From Nocardioides daedukensis (GTDB taxonomy: Bacteria > Actinomycetota > Actinomycetes > Propionibacteriales > Nocardioidaceae): a stretch of 64,000 bases of DNA. The stretch spans positions 1,364,001 to 1,428,000 of the forward strand of contig NZ_JACCAA010000001.1 of assembly GCF_013408415.1 (NCBI RefSeq), read 5' to 3'. This document shows, one piece after another, positions 9,673 to 18,143 of the stretch. Position numbers and translations under genes: made by a program. The stretch's first letter is position 1; each line of letters opens with the position of its first letter. Below the pieces are notes generated by a model, which was given only the letters and a program-made list of their open reading frames with translations, ran no database searches and had not been told where the DNA came from.

Positions 9673-10376
9673 GCGGCACCTCCAAGGATGACGTCGGTCA
9701 TGGCTTCGGTGATCTCGCCCGGCTCGCCGCTGGCTACGATCCGACCACCGGTCATCACCGCGGCATAGTCGGAGACCCGGAGCGCGGTGCGGGCGAACTG
9801 TTCGATGCACAGGATGGAGACACCGCTCTCGGCGATCTGCCGGACGGTGTCGTAGAGCTCGTCGACGATCAGCGGCGCCAGGCCCATCGAGAGCTCATCG
9901 AGCAGCAGCAGGGCAGGGTCGGCGGTCAACGCACGGGCCATGGCCAGCATCTGCTGCTCACCGCCGGACATCGTGCCGGCGAACTGGTTGCGGCGCTCGT
10001 GCAGTCGCGGGAAGTAGGAGTAGGCGGTGTCGAGGATCGCCGAGGCCGAGACACCGGCGTACGACATCAGTCGGAGGTTCTCGGCGACCGTGAGGTTCGG
10101 GAAGACCGAGCGGCCCTCGGGGATCGTGCACAACCCGGAGCGAGCGAGCTCCTCCGAGGCGGCCCCCTTCAGGTGCACCCCACCGAGGTGGATGTCACCC
10201 GACGTGGCCTTCTTCTGGCCGCTGATCACCTTGACCAAGGTCGACTTCCCGGCACCGTTGGGTCCGAGCAGCGCAACGACTGCGCCCTTGGGGATGGTCA
10301 GGTCGACCCCGCGGAGAACCTCGATCCGACCGTAGGCCGCGTGCAGGTCGATGACCTCGAGGATGGGGATGCTCAT
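9669..10376 (-). CDS. livF: Branched-chain-amino-acid-type ABC transporter ATPase (LivF-like)
   Basis: A 235-residue ATPase of the hydrophobic amino-acid transport (HAAT) class. The Walker A GPNGAGKST is at 38-46, the signature MSGGEQQ at 136-142, and the Walker B LLLLDE at 156-161. It pairs with LivG from the preceding gene; the ATG overlaps the livG stop (ATGA). In actinobacteria LivFGHMJ-type systems also import non-amino-acid ligands such as aromatic acids, so substrate should be inferred from the P450/dehydrogenase genes upstream in the same operon rather than from the name. Confidence 0.92.
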   Translation of the reverse strand: MSIPILEVIDLHAAYGRIEVLRGVDLTIPKGAVVALLGPNGAGKSTLVKVISGQKKATSGDIHLGGVHLKGAASEELARSGLCTIPEGRSVFPNLTVAENLRLMSYAGVSASAILDTAYSYFPRLHERRNQFAGTMSGGEQQMLAMARALTADPALLLLDELSMGLAPLIVDELYDTVRQIAESGVSILCIEQFARTALRVSDYAAVMTGGRIVASGEPGEITEAMTDVILGGAA

Positions 10377-11170
10377 GATGCCTCCACTGCTGGGATGACC
10401 GTGGTGTCGCCGATCGCGTCGAGGTCGCTCCGGGTGCCCTCGACGTCGTCGGAATAGCCGAGGTACGCCTTCTGCACCGTCGCGTCCGCCCTGATCTCGG
10501 CCGGGGTCCCCGACGCGATCACGGAGCCGAAGTCGAGCACGTGGATCGTGTCGCAGACACTCATCACCAGGTCCATGTCGTGCTCGACCATCAGGATCGC
10601 GGTGCCCTCGGAGGCCAGGGACGCGAGGAGCTCTCCGAACGCATCAGTCTCCCGGTCGTCGAGGCCCGAGGACGGCTCGTCGAGCAGCAGCAGCCGGGGC
10701 TCACTGGCCAGGCAGCGAGCCAGCTCCAGCAGCCGCGCGGTGCCGGTGGGAATCGAGTCTGCGCGCTCCTGGGCGTAGTCACTGATGCCGACCCGCTCCA
10801 GCAGGGCATCGACGTCCGCGCCGGCAGGACGGATCACTCCGCGGAACCCAGCAGCGATGTCGTGGGCCACCCGCACGTTGTCGCGCACGGTCAGCGACCC
10901 GAACGCCTCCAGCCGCTGGAACGTCCGCGCCATACCGCGACGCGCCCGTCGGTGCACCGGCGTGGAGGTGATGTTGCGGCCGTCGAAGTGGACCGTGCCC
11001 GAGGTGGGCTTCTGCAGGCCGGTGATCACGTTGAAGCACGTGGTCTTGCCGGCACCGTTGGGGCCGATCAGCCCCGTGATCCGGCCGGCTTCTGCGGTGA
11101 AGTTCGCTTCGTTGACAGCCACGACGCCGCCGAAGCGGACAACCGCGTCCTGGACCTCAAGGAGTGGCAT
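10373..11170 (-). CDS. livG: Branched-chain-amino-acid-type ABC transporter ATPase (LivG-like)
   Basis: A 265-residue ATPase with Walker A GPNGAGKT at 36-43 and a Walker B ending LLLLDEPSSGLD. The usual LSGGQ-type signature is replaced by IPTGTARLLELAR, so the C-loop is divergent although the ATP site is intact. I chose the ATG at 11170 because it starts just before the beta strand LLEVQDAVVRF; longer readings run into the permease gene. It overlaps the permease stop by 14 bp and the livF start by 4 bp. Confidence 0.9.
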   Translation of the reverse strand: MPLLEVQDAVVRFGGVVAVNEANFTAEAGRITGLIGPNGAGKTTCFNVITGLQKPTSGTVHFDGRNITSTPVHRRARRGMARTFQRLEAFGSLTVRDNVRVAHDIAAGFRGVIRPAGADVDALLERVGISDYAQERADSIPTGTARLLELARCLASEPRLLLLDEPSSGLDDRETDAFGELLASLASEGTAILMVEHDMDLVMSVCDTIHVLDFGSVIASGTPAEIRADATVQKAYLGYSDDVEGTRSDLDAIGDTTVIPAVEAS

Positions 11171-13112
11171 GGGCGGGTTCCTCCCCCGGCAGCGCCTCGC
11201 TGTCACGGGCATCCGGACCGGCGGCCAGGAGCTCGTCACGCGACGCGAGCGCCGGCAGTTTCAGATGTGGTGCGGCCATCGCTTTGAGCCGATGCCCGAG
11301 CTTGAACAGGTGGTTGGCCAGTCCGTTGGGATCGCGTCCCAGCAGGACCGCGCCGAAGCCGAGCACGACGAAGAAGAGCCCGGCGAGTCCGGGCTGCTCG
11401 CTCTGCAGCACCGGCAGCAGCATCAGGCCGACACCGCCGAGCGTCGCCCCGGTAACCGACGTCATGCCGAACACGACGAGCAGGAGCAACAACGGCAGAC
11501 TGTTGAAGAACTGGAAGTCGGTGGCACCGATGGTGCCGCGCAACCCGGCGAAGAGCGCGCCCGCGATCCCCGCCATCCCCGCCGACATCGCGAAGAGCCC
11601 GACCCGGAACCAGCGCATGTCCAGGCCCAGCGTGCTGCACGCCGACGGGCTGTCGCGCATCGCGATGAGCACCCGGCCCAGAGTGCCTCGACGCAGGGTG
11701 AGCAACGCGATCGCCATCAGCACCAACGCCACGATCATCAGCATCACGTGGCCCCCGATGGAGGAGAAGGTGAAGCCGAAGATGGAGAGCCGGCCGGCCT
11801 CGAGCGTGCCGTTGTAGCCGAAGGCACGAGCGTCCTGGAACGCCATCTTGTCCATCAGCACGCCGAAGGCGAGGGTGGCCAGGGCGAGGTAGAGCCCGGT
11901 CAATCGCAGCACCGGGAGTGCCACCAGGCCCCCAACCAGTGCCGCGATCAGGCCGGACAGGACCAGACCGGTGATGTTGGGTTCGTCGAGCTTCGCGTAG
12001 GCCAGGGCACCGACCCCGGCGAAGGTGAACTGGGCCAGGGAGACGTGGCCCCCATAGCCGGTGAGGAGCACCAGCGACAGCATCACCATGGCGTAGGTCG
12101 CGGCGGTGCCGACCAGGAGCAGCTTGGAGTCGGGCATGACCATCGTCAGGACGCCGACGAAGAGGAACAGGACCAGTGCCCACGCCCCCGACTGCGGGAG
12201 CTTCGGCACCGGCGCCGAGACGATGCCCTTGACCTGGCCGATCCGCAGCTGTGCCTGTGGCATCGCGACCAGCACGACGAAGAGGAAGATGGCCGGGATG
12301 ACCGGCCGGATGCCGGCCCAGAAGCCCTCGGTCGGAAGATAGGCCACGGCATAGGACTCGAGGATGCCCAGTCCCATCGCGCCGGCGAAGGTGAGCGGAA
12401 GGCTCTTCAGCCTTCCCAGCATCGCCGCCGCGTAGGCGTTGATCACCAGGAGAGTGAGCTGGTAGTAGTCCAGCCCGACGACCGGGGCAAGCAGGATCCC
12501 GGCCAACGCCGCCAGCGACATCCCGATCGCCCAGGAGAGGGCAGCCACGGTCTCGGGCTTGCCCCCGAAGAGCTTGAGCAGCTCGGGGTTGTCAACTGCC
12601 GCCCGCATGGCGGTGCCGATCCGGGTCCGGTTGAGGAGCACGAAGAGGAACACCGCGACCACACCGGAGAGCAGGATCGTGATCACCTGGTGCCCGGTGA
12701 CGAAGGTGTCACCCACCGCCCAGCCCTGCTCGGGCAGGAACGGCTCGAGGGTCCTCGGCTCGGGGGGCCAGATGTATTGCGCCGCGCCGATCAGACCGAC
12801 GAGCAGCCCGACCGTGACGACCAGTGCGACCGACACCGGCCCCTCGCCCAGGCCCTTGGTCACGAACCTGGAGATGAACCACCCGATCGCCGGTGCCACC
12901 ACCAGGAGGACCAGGACCATCGAGAGCCAGACAGGCAGTCCTTGGCGCACCGAGAAGTCCCAGAAGGTGAAGGCCAGGATCATCCCGAAGGCACCGTGGG
13001 CGATGTTGAAGACCCTCGTGGTGGTGTAGGTCAGGACCAGGCCACTGGCGGCGATGGCATAGGCCGCACCAGTGAAGAGGCCGATGACGGTGAAGGCGAA
13101 GAGTGAGCCCAT
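11157..13112 (-). CDS. Fused LivH-LivM permease of a HAAT-type ABC importer
   Basis: A 651-residue membrane protein in which the two permease subunits of a Liv-type importer are joined. Residues about 1-300 are LivH-like (NIAHGAFGM near the start), and residues about 325-620 are LivM-like (TGYGGHVSLAQF, then the GMTSVTGATLGG loop). Each half has roughly eight hydrophobic segments. It is followed directly by livG and livF and preceded by the substrate-binding lipoprotein 4 bp upstream, so the importer is complete. The fusion removes the need for heterodimer assembly and is common but not universal in actinobacteria. Confidence 0.9.
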   Translation of the reverse strand: MGSLFAFTVIGLFTGAAYAIAASGLVLTYTTTRVFNIAHGAFGMILAFTFWDFSVRQGLPVWLSMVLVLLVVAPAIGWFISRFVTKGLGEGPVSVALVVTVGLLVGLIGAAQYIWPPEPRTLEPFLPEQGWAVGDTFVTGHQVITILLSGVVAVFLFVLLNRTRIGTAMRAAVDNPELLKLFGGKPETVAALSWAIGMSLAALAGILLAPVVGLDYYQLTLLVINAYAAAMLGRLKSLPLTFAGAMGLGILESYAVAYLPTEGFWAGIRPVIPAIFLFVVLVAMPQAQLRIGQVKGIVSAPVPKLPQSGAWALVLFLFVGVLTMVMPDSKLLLVGTAATYAMVMLSLVLLTGYGGHVSLAQFTFAGVGALAYAKLDEPNITGLVLSGLIAALVGGLVALPVLRLTGLYLALATLAFGVLMDKMAFQDARAFGYNGTLEAGRLSIFGFTFSSIGGHVMLMIVALVLMAIALLTLRRGTLGRVLIAMRDSPSACSTLGLDMRWFRVGLFAMSAGMAGIAGALFAGLRGTIGATDFQFFNSLPLLLLLVVFGMTSVTGATLGGVGLMLLPVLQSEQPGLAGLFFVVLGFGAVLLGRDPNGLANHLFKLGHRLKAMAAPHLKLPALASRDELLAAGPDARDSEALPGEEPAHATP

Positions 13113-13116
13113 CCGG

Positions 13117-14610
13117 TCAGCCCCTGACCATGCTGCCGCACATGTAGTCGCCCGGGGAGACCTGCTTCCACTTGCCGCCCTTGAGCTGGATCACCTTCTG
13201 GCAGGTGGCGCCCTTGCCCTGTCCGACACCGAACGGCGCGTGCAGACCGTTGGAGGTCCACTTGTCGACCTTCTTCATGGCGTCGATCAGGCTGGATCGG
13301 TTGAGCTTGCCGCCCAGGGCCAGGGCCTCCTCGACGAAGAGGCGGGTGGCCGACCAGGCGAAGAGGCCGTAGAAGTTCGGGATCGCTCCCGGCTTCACCT
13401 GCTGCAGCCAGGAGAGGTAGAGCTGGACCTCCTTGTTCGAGGAGTTCTCGAACATCGCGTTGCTCATGAAGATGTAGGTGTTCTCGCCCAGGTCACCGGC
13501 CTGCTTGACATATTTCGCGTCATAACTGGTGGCGTCGAAGAACGTCACTGCCGGCTTGAAGTTCTGCTGCTGCATGGCCTTCTGCAGCTTCACACTGTTC
13601 TCGAGCGGGCCCATGTAGTGGACCATCTTGATGCCCTTGTTCTTCATCTGTTGCACATAGGTGGCGAAGTTGAACTCATCGACCTTGATGCCTTGCAGGT
13701 AGTCGACCTTCCAGCCCATCTTGCCCCAGGCCGCGGCCTGGGACTTCGCGTTGGGCGGGGAGGCGCCGGCCTCGATGTAGAGGACGGCGACGTGCTGCGT
13801 GGCGTCCTTGTGGTTCTTGAGGAACCACTTGGCCATCGCGTCCGGCACCATGCCCGTCTCGACGGCCTGGGCCGCGAAGCAGGTGGTGCACTTCTGCCGC
13901 TCGGGGTTGACGATCGTGGAACGGATGTCCGGGATGCCGCACTTCTGGGCGGTGCCGGCACCGCCGGAGTCGAAGCCCGACATCGAACCGACCGCCGCGA
14001 ACGACGACTCGCAGGCCTTGGCGTAGGCCTGCTGGTCCGCGCCCGCATCGGTGCGGCTGTCCAGCGCCATCACCTCGAGCTTGCGTCCACAGATGTCGTT
14101 GGTCTTGTTGAAGTAGGCCGCGTAGGCCCGAGTCGCCTGCTGGGCCGCCTCGAAGATCCCGGGCACGGGACCCGAGATGTCGGAGACGTTCGCGATGGTG
14201 ATCTTGTCCTTGGTGATGCCGGTCTGGTTCTTAAAACCGGCACAGCTGACCTTCGGCCCCGAACCCGCTGCCGAGTTGGCGCCGGTCTTCGGCGAGTCGG
14301 CGACATCGCCACCACCTCCGCCGTCGCCCCCGGCGCCACCGCCGGTGTCTCCTGAGGCCCCGGTGTCACCGCCGGTGCCACCCGTGTCCGTGCCCGGGTC
14401 GGCGCCTGCGTCGACGCCCGGCTCAGCACCGGTGGCGCCCGGCTCGCCGTTCGTGCCGACTTGGCCGCCGTTCGCGTCGGTGCCGCTGACCGAGGCCACG
14501 GTGTCGGGATCCAGCTGCGAGCCACAGGCGGCCATGGTCAGGGCGAGACCGATCGCAGCCACGATCCTGACCGGGGATCTGGTGCTCGACGGGTTGCTGT
14601 TCTGGAACAT
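13117..14610 (-). CDS. ABC transporter substrate-binding lipoprotein (LivJ-like)
   Basis: A 497-residue lipoprotein with lipobox LTMAAC, lipid-modified at C29. A low-complexity Gly/Asp/Thr-rich tether covers about residues 44-115. The type-I periplasmic-binding domain (Peripla_BP_6) runs from about residue 120 to the end. The tether is unusually long and would let the receptor reach well above the membrane. It is the receptor for the LivHM/LivG/LivF importer that follows. GAGGT precedes the ATG. The intergenic hairpin at 14635-14660 lies just upstream. Confidence 0.9.
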   Translation of the reverse strand: MFQNSNPSSTRSPVRIVAAIGLALTMAACGSQLDPDTVASVSGTDANGGQVGTNGEPGATGAEPGVDAGADPGTDTGGTGGDTGASGDTGGGAGGDGGGGGDVADSPKTGANSAAGSGPKVSCAGFKNQTGITKDKITIANVSDISGPVPGIFEAAQQATRAYAAYFNKTNDICGRKLEVMALDSRTDAGADQQAYAKACESSFAAVGSMSGFDSGGAGTAQKCGIPDIRSTIVNPERQKCTTCFAAQAVETGMVPDAMAKWFLKNHKDATQHVAVLYIEAGASPPNAKSQAAAWGKMGWKVDYLQGIKVDEFNFATYVQQMKNKGIKMVHYMGPLENSVKLQKAMQQQNFKPAVTFFDATSYDAKYVKQAGDLGENTYIFMSNAMFENSSNKEVQLYLSWLQQVKPGAIPNFYGLFAWSATRLFVEEALALGGKLNRSSLIDAMKKVDKWTSNGLHAPFGVGQGKGATCQKVIQLKGGKWKQVSPGDYMCGSMVRG

Positions 14611-14634
14611 GAGACCTCACTGATATGGAATGCG

Positions 14635-14660
14635 CCACTGACTCAAACGAGTCACTGTGG
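14635..14660. promoter_or_regulatory. Hairpin between the catabolic and transport halves of the operon
   Basis: The segment contains TGACTC-AAAC-GAGTCA, extended by CCAC/GTGG after a two-base bulge. It lies in the only sizeable gap (56 bp) within the minus-strand array, between the decarboxylase-like gene and the receptor gene. It could be an operator, an mRNA processing or stability element that sets receptor levels, or a weak terminator. There is no U-tract on either strand. Confidence 0.4.
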
Positions 14661-14666
14661 CAAAGG

Positions 14667-15056
14667 TCACTGGAACGTGTTCTTATTTATTGCCTCTTCC
14701 ACCACGGAGTTCAGCCGCGATCCGACCGGCCACCCGGCGTAGTGGCACAGGAAGATCACGATCTCGCGCAGGGCCTCTGCATCCAGTTCGCCGTTCTTCA
14801 GTGCCGCGGGAACCTGGATGCCCAGGACATCAGTGGCACCTTGGGCCGCCAACATCCCGATCAGGAGCAGGCGCCGGTCCCGGGTCGAGAGGCCCGGCCG
14901 GCACCAGATGTCGGCGAAGAGATGGTCGGCGGTGTAGCCGAAGAAGTCACCGGGGCCGTCGGCGAAGTCCCAGCCATAGACCTCCTCCATCTTCTCCAGC
15001 CCCTTGCGCCTGGTCTCGGGGAGTCCTGCGAACTTGTCACTGGTCGGGTCGGTCAT
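14667..15056 (-). CDS. Carboxymuconolactone decarboxylase (AhpD-like) family protein
   Basis: A 129-residue single-domain member of the CMD family. It has the helical pattern LSTRDRRLLLIGMLAAQG and REIVIFLCHYAGWP, where the Cys-His pair sits where the family keeps its catalytic or proton-relay residues. The two-Cys AhpD motif is absent, so peroxidase activity is unlikely. The start overlaps the stop of the dehydrogenase upstream by 4 bp. The last codons include a GAACNNGTTC sequence. The order SDR-dehydrogenase-CMD is like Rv0769-Rv0771 of Mycobacterium tuberculosis (from memory). Confidence 0.85.
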   Translation of the reverse strand: MTDPTSDKFAGLPETRRKGLEKMEEVYGWDFADGPGDFFGYTADHLFADIWCRPGLSTRDRRLLLIGMLAAQGATDVLGIQVPAALKNGELDAEALREIVIFLCHYAGWPVGSRLNSVVEEAINKNTFQ

Positions 15057-15907
15057 GCGTGCTCCTTGGTCGTGGCGGGCAGGCCGAGGCCGGCGCCCAG
15101 TCGCTGGCTGGCGAGGCGTGCCAGGGGCACGTCCACATCGAGCTGGTCGGCCAGCTCTATCGCGAACGCCAAGTCCTTCTCCCCCAGCGCCCGGACATGC
15201 GAGAAGACCCCGAACCAGAAGTCGTCCGGGTCGATCGGAGCCGCGGTGTCGCGGTGCATGATCGCCCCGGGGCCACCGGTGATCGCGTCGGTGTGACGGA
15301 CCACCTCGCCGAGCACCTTGAGGTCGAGCCCGGCCGACTCCGCGAGCCGCTGCGCCTCGGTTGCCGCCGTGAAGGAGATGAAGTGGAGCAGGTTGCGAGC
15401 CAGCTTCATCCGGGTCCCTGCTCCGGCCTCGCCGGCATGGACCACCTTGGTCCCGAGCAGCGCGAACGGAGCGGCACAGGCCGCGAAGCCCTCGTCGGTG
15501 CCGCCGACCATGATCGCCAGCGTGCCCTCGGCGGCTCCCATCGGTCCGCCGCTGACCGGTGCGTCGACGACGTGTACGCCGTGCTCCCGGGCCAGGTCGG
15601 CCAATCGCGCCGGTGTGCCCGGTGCGACCGTCGAGTGGATCGCCACGGTGAGGCCGGGGCGAGCCGTGTTGAGCGCCTGGTCCAGCACGTCGCGGACCTG
15701 GTCGTCGTCGCGGACCATCACGCAGAGCAGGTCGACCGCCCCGGCCAGCTCACCGACGCTGCCGGCGACACTCGCCCCGGCCGCGGCGAGCTCGTCGAGC
15801 GGACCCTGCGCCACGTCGTACGCGTGCAGGCCGTCGGGCCAGGCCAGCAGCCGGGTCGCCATCGGCTTGCCGATGTTACCCAGGCCAACGAACCCCACCG
15901 CACCCAT
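15053..15907 (-). CDS. NAD(P)-binding dehydrogenase, 3-hydroxyisobutyrate dehydrogenase family
   Basis: A 284-residue beta-hydroxyacid dehydrogenase. The Rossmann motif GFVGLGNIG is at 5-13, the substrate loop DAPVSGGPMGA begins near 115, and the catalytic Lys is K168 in GTRMKLARNLL. The ATG is set by the TGATG overlap with the SDR stop. Family members oxidise a hydroxyl next to a carboxylate or reduce semialdehydes. Here it probably acts on a side-chain or ring-opening product made by the P450, SDR and aldehyde dehydrogenase steps of the same operon. Confidence 0.87.
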   Translation of the reverse strand: MGAVGFVGLGNIGKPMATRLLAWPDGLHAYDVAQGPLDELAAAGASVAGSVGELAGAVDLLCVMVRDDDQVRDVLDQALNTARPGLTVAIHSTVAPGTPARLADLAREHGVHVVDAPVSGGPMGAAEGTLAIMVGGTDEGFAACAAPFALLGTKVVHAGEAGAGTRMKLARNLLHFISFTAATEAQRLAESAGLDLKVLGEVVRHTDAITGGPGAIMHRDTAAPIDPDDFWFGVFSHVRALGEKDLAFAIELADQLDVDVPLARLASQRLGAGLGLPATTKEHA

Positions 15908-16656
15908 CAGCGGAACACCTGACCGCCGTCGACCGCCAGCACCTGACCGGTGACCCACGCCGACTCACCCGAGAGCAGGTAGAGGCAGGCACCGACCATG
16001 TCCTCGGGCTGACCCATCCGCTTGAGCGCGAGGCCCTTGACCAGGTCCTTGGCCGCGTCGCCGGCCTGGGTCCGGGTCGCCGCAGTGTCGGTGGGTCCGG
16101 GGGCGATCGCGTTGACCCGGATCCCCATTCCGCCGAGCTCGTGCGCCAGCTGCTGGGTGAGGCCGTTGACGCCGACCTTGGCCAGGCCGTAGAAGCCGGA
16201 GTAGAGCCACGCGGCCGTGGAGCTCTGGTTGACGATCGCTCCCCCGCCGGCTGCCTGCATGTGCGAGAAGACCGCGCGGGTCATCACCAGGGCGCCGTCG
16301 AAGTTCACCGACATGAACTTCTTGTAGTAGTCCCAGTCGACGGTGATCAGCAGGTCGAAGGCCATCTCGCCATAGATCGCGGCATTGTTGACCAATCCGT
16401 GGATGGCGCCGAACTCCGCGACCGCGGCCTCCGCACAGGCTTGCGCCGAGGCGGCGTCCGAGACGTCGGTGCGCACGAAGATCGCCCGGCCGCCGTCGGC
16501 CTCGATCTGCTTTGCCACCTGGTTGCCGGAGTCCTCGTTGAGGTCGGCGACCACGACGTTCGCGCCCTCCATGCCCAGTGCCTTCGCATAGGCCTCGCCG
16601 ATGCCTTGGGCGGCGCCGGTGACGATCACGGTGCGGTCGCCGAAGCGCTTGTCCAT
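15907..16656 (-). CDS. Short-chain dehydrogenase/reductase
   Basis: A 249-residue classical SDR. The cofactor motif TGAAQGIG is at 13-20, NNA at 90-92, the catalytic Ser is near 145-146, and Y156-x3-K160 completes the site. The Asp after strand beta2 (VVADLN) favours NAD over NADP. It starts on a TGATG overlap with the aldehyde dehydrogenase stop and ends on one with the next dehydrogenase, so expression is tightly coupled. Likely role: alcohol/ketone interconversion on the operon's substrate. Confidence 0.88.
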   Translation of the reverse strand: MDKRFGDRTVIVTGAAQGIGEAYAKALGMEGANVVVADLNEDSGNQVAKQIEADGGRAIFVRTDVSDAASAQACAEAAVAEFGAIHGLVNNAAIYGEMAFDLLITVDWDYYKKFMSVNFDGALVMTRAVFSHMQAAGGGAIVNQSSTAAWLYSGFYGLAKVGVNGLTQQLAHELGGMGIRVNAIAPGPTDTAATRTQAGDAAKDLVKGLALKRMGQPEDMVGACLYLLSGESAWVTGQVLAVDGGQVFR

Positions 16657-18143
16657 CAGTTGACTCCCTCTGCGATCGTCTTGGTCTCGAGGTATTCCTC
16701 AAAACCGGCCACACCCATCTCCCGGCCGAGGCCGGACTGCTTGTAGCCACCGAACGGCGCGTCGGCGCCGAACCACTGGCCGCCGTTGACGCCGATGGTC
16801 CCGGTACGGATCCGCCTTGCCACCGCCCTGGCCCGCGCCGGGTCTTTGGAGTCGACCGAGCCGGAGAGGCCGTACGGCGAGTCGTTGGCGATCCGGACCG
16901 CGTCGTCGTCCCCGTCGTGCGGGATCACGACGAGCACCGGGCCGAAGATCTCCTCGCGGGCAACCCGGGCGGTGTTGTCCAGGCCGGCGATGACGGTGGG
17001 CTCGATCCAGAAGCCCCCCTCAAGTTCACCTTCATGCGTGGCCACCCCACCGCCGGTGGCGAACCGACCGCCCTCCTCGAGCGCCAGGTCCAGATAGCCG
17101 AGGATGCGGTCCCGCTGCACCTCGGAGATCACCGGGCCGCAGATGGTGCCGCCATCGGCTGGGTCCTTGGCGCCCAGGGAGGCCATCGTCGCTGCGGCCA
17201 CTTCGACGGCTTCGTCGTACTTCGCCCGCGGCACCAGGAGCCTGGTGGTCAGCGCACATCCCTGCCCGGCATGCACCGAGACCGCGAAGGCCGCGCCGCC
17301 GGCCGCGGAGGCCACGTCGGCATCGTCGAGGACGATCGCGGCCGACTTGCCGCCCAACTCCAGGAAGACCCGCTTCAGGGTCGGCGCTGCGGCCGCGGCG
17401 ATGGCCCGGCCCGTGGCCGTCGACCCGGTGAAGGAGACCAGGTCGACCCTCGGGTCGCTGGCCAACTGGGCGGCGACCTGGTTGTCCCGCGGGGTGACCA
17501 CGTTGAACACCCCGGCCGGCAGGTCGGTGTGCTCGGCAGCCAGTCGGCCCAGCTCGGCGGCCAGCCACGGCGTGTCCGGGGCCGGCTTGAGCACCACGGT
17601 GTTCCCGGCGGCCAGGGCGGGGCCGATCTTGGCCAGGTTGATCTGGTTGGGGAAGTTCCACGGAGTGATCGCGGCAACCACGCCGACGGCCTCGCGGCGG
17701 ACGGTCCGGCGGCTCTGCAGGCCCATCACCTCACCGATACCGAGATCGGTCTCCCACAGATAGGACTCGGCCAGGTCGATGTTCCACTTGAACGTCTCCA
17801 CCGGGATGTCGAACTGCGGACCGGCCACGAAGAACGCCGGCGCGCCCACCTCGGCGGTGGTCAGCTCACGCAGCACCTCGGCGTTGTCGACCAGGGCCTG
17901 GTGCAGCTGGCGCAGGCAGCGGATCCGCAGTGCCAGGTCGGTCGACCAGTCCGTCTCGTCGAAGGCGCGTCGAGCCGCGGCGATGGCGGCGTCCATGTCC
18001 TCCGCGGTGCTGTCGGGGGCCACCCCGATCTGCTGGCCGGTGGCGGGGTTGAGGATCGGGTAGGTGGCTGAGTCACTGGCACCGGAGAGCTTGCCGTCGA
18101 CGTACTGCTGGGCCGGAGGGTTCTGCGGCAGGCGGGCGTTCAC
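16656..18143 (-). CDS. NAD-dependent aldehyde dehydrogenase
   Basis: A 495-residue ALDH with PWNFP at 161-165, the GSTATG cofactor loop near 240, E262 in LELGGKS and the nucleophile C296 in HAGQGC. The length is typical. The GTG at 18143 overlaps the upstream stop as GTGA; a longer frame would cover the SnoaL-like gene and is not real. It would oxidise an aldehyde, for example one left by P450 and alcohol dehydrogenase steps, to the acid. Similar to the AldA (Rv0768) class beside the CYP51 cluster of mycobacteria. Confidence 0.9.
   Translation of the reverse strand: MNARLPQNPPAQQYVDGKLSGASDSATYPILNPATGQQIGVAPDSTAEDMDAAIAAARRAFDETDWSTDLALRIRCLRQLHQALVDNAEVLRELTTAEVGAPAFFVAGPQFDIPVETFKWNIDLAESYLWETDLGIGEVMGLQSRRTVRREAVGVVAAITPWNFPNQINLAKIGPALAAGNTVVLKPAPDTPWLAAELGRLAAEHTDLPAGVFNVVTPRDNQVAAQLASDPRVDLVSFTGSTATGRAIAAAAAPTLKRVFLELGGKSAAIVLDDADVASAAGGAAFAVSVHAGQGCALTTRLLVPRAKYDEAVEVAAATMASLGAKDPADGGTICGPVISEVQRDRILGYLDLALEEGGRFATGGGVATHEGELEGGFWIEPTVIAGLDNTARVAREEIFGPVLVVIPHDGDDDAVRIANDSPYGLSGSVDSKDPARARAVARRIRTGTIGVNGGQWFGADAPFGGYKQSGLGREMGVAGFEEYLETKTIAEGVN

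Noticed and set aside
10785..13106. A 773-codon plus-strand open frame antisense to the fused permease
   Set aside because: Low-complexity Gln/His/Arg-rich translation lying exactly over a well-recognised membrane protein gene; a shadow frame.
14260..14500. GC-rich repetitive DNA within the receptor gene as a possible inserted element
   Set aside because: It encodes the in-frame Gly/Asp/Thr tether of the lipoprotein and has no terminal repeats or target duplication.
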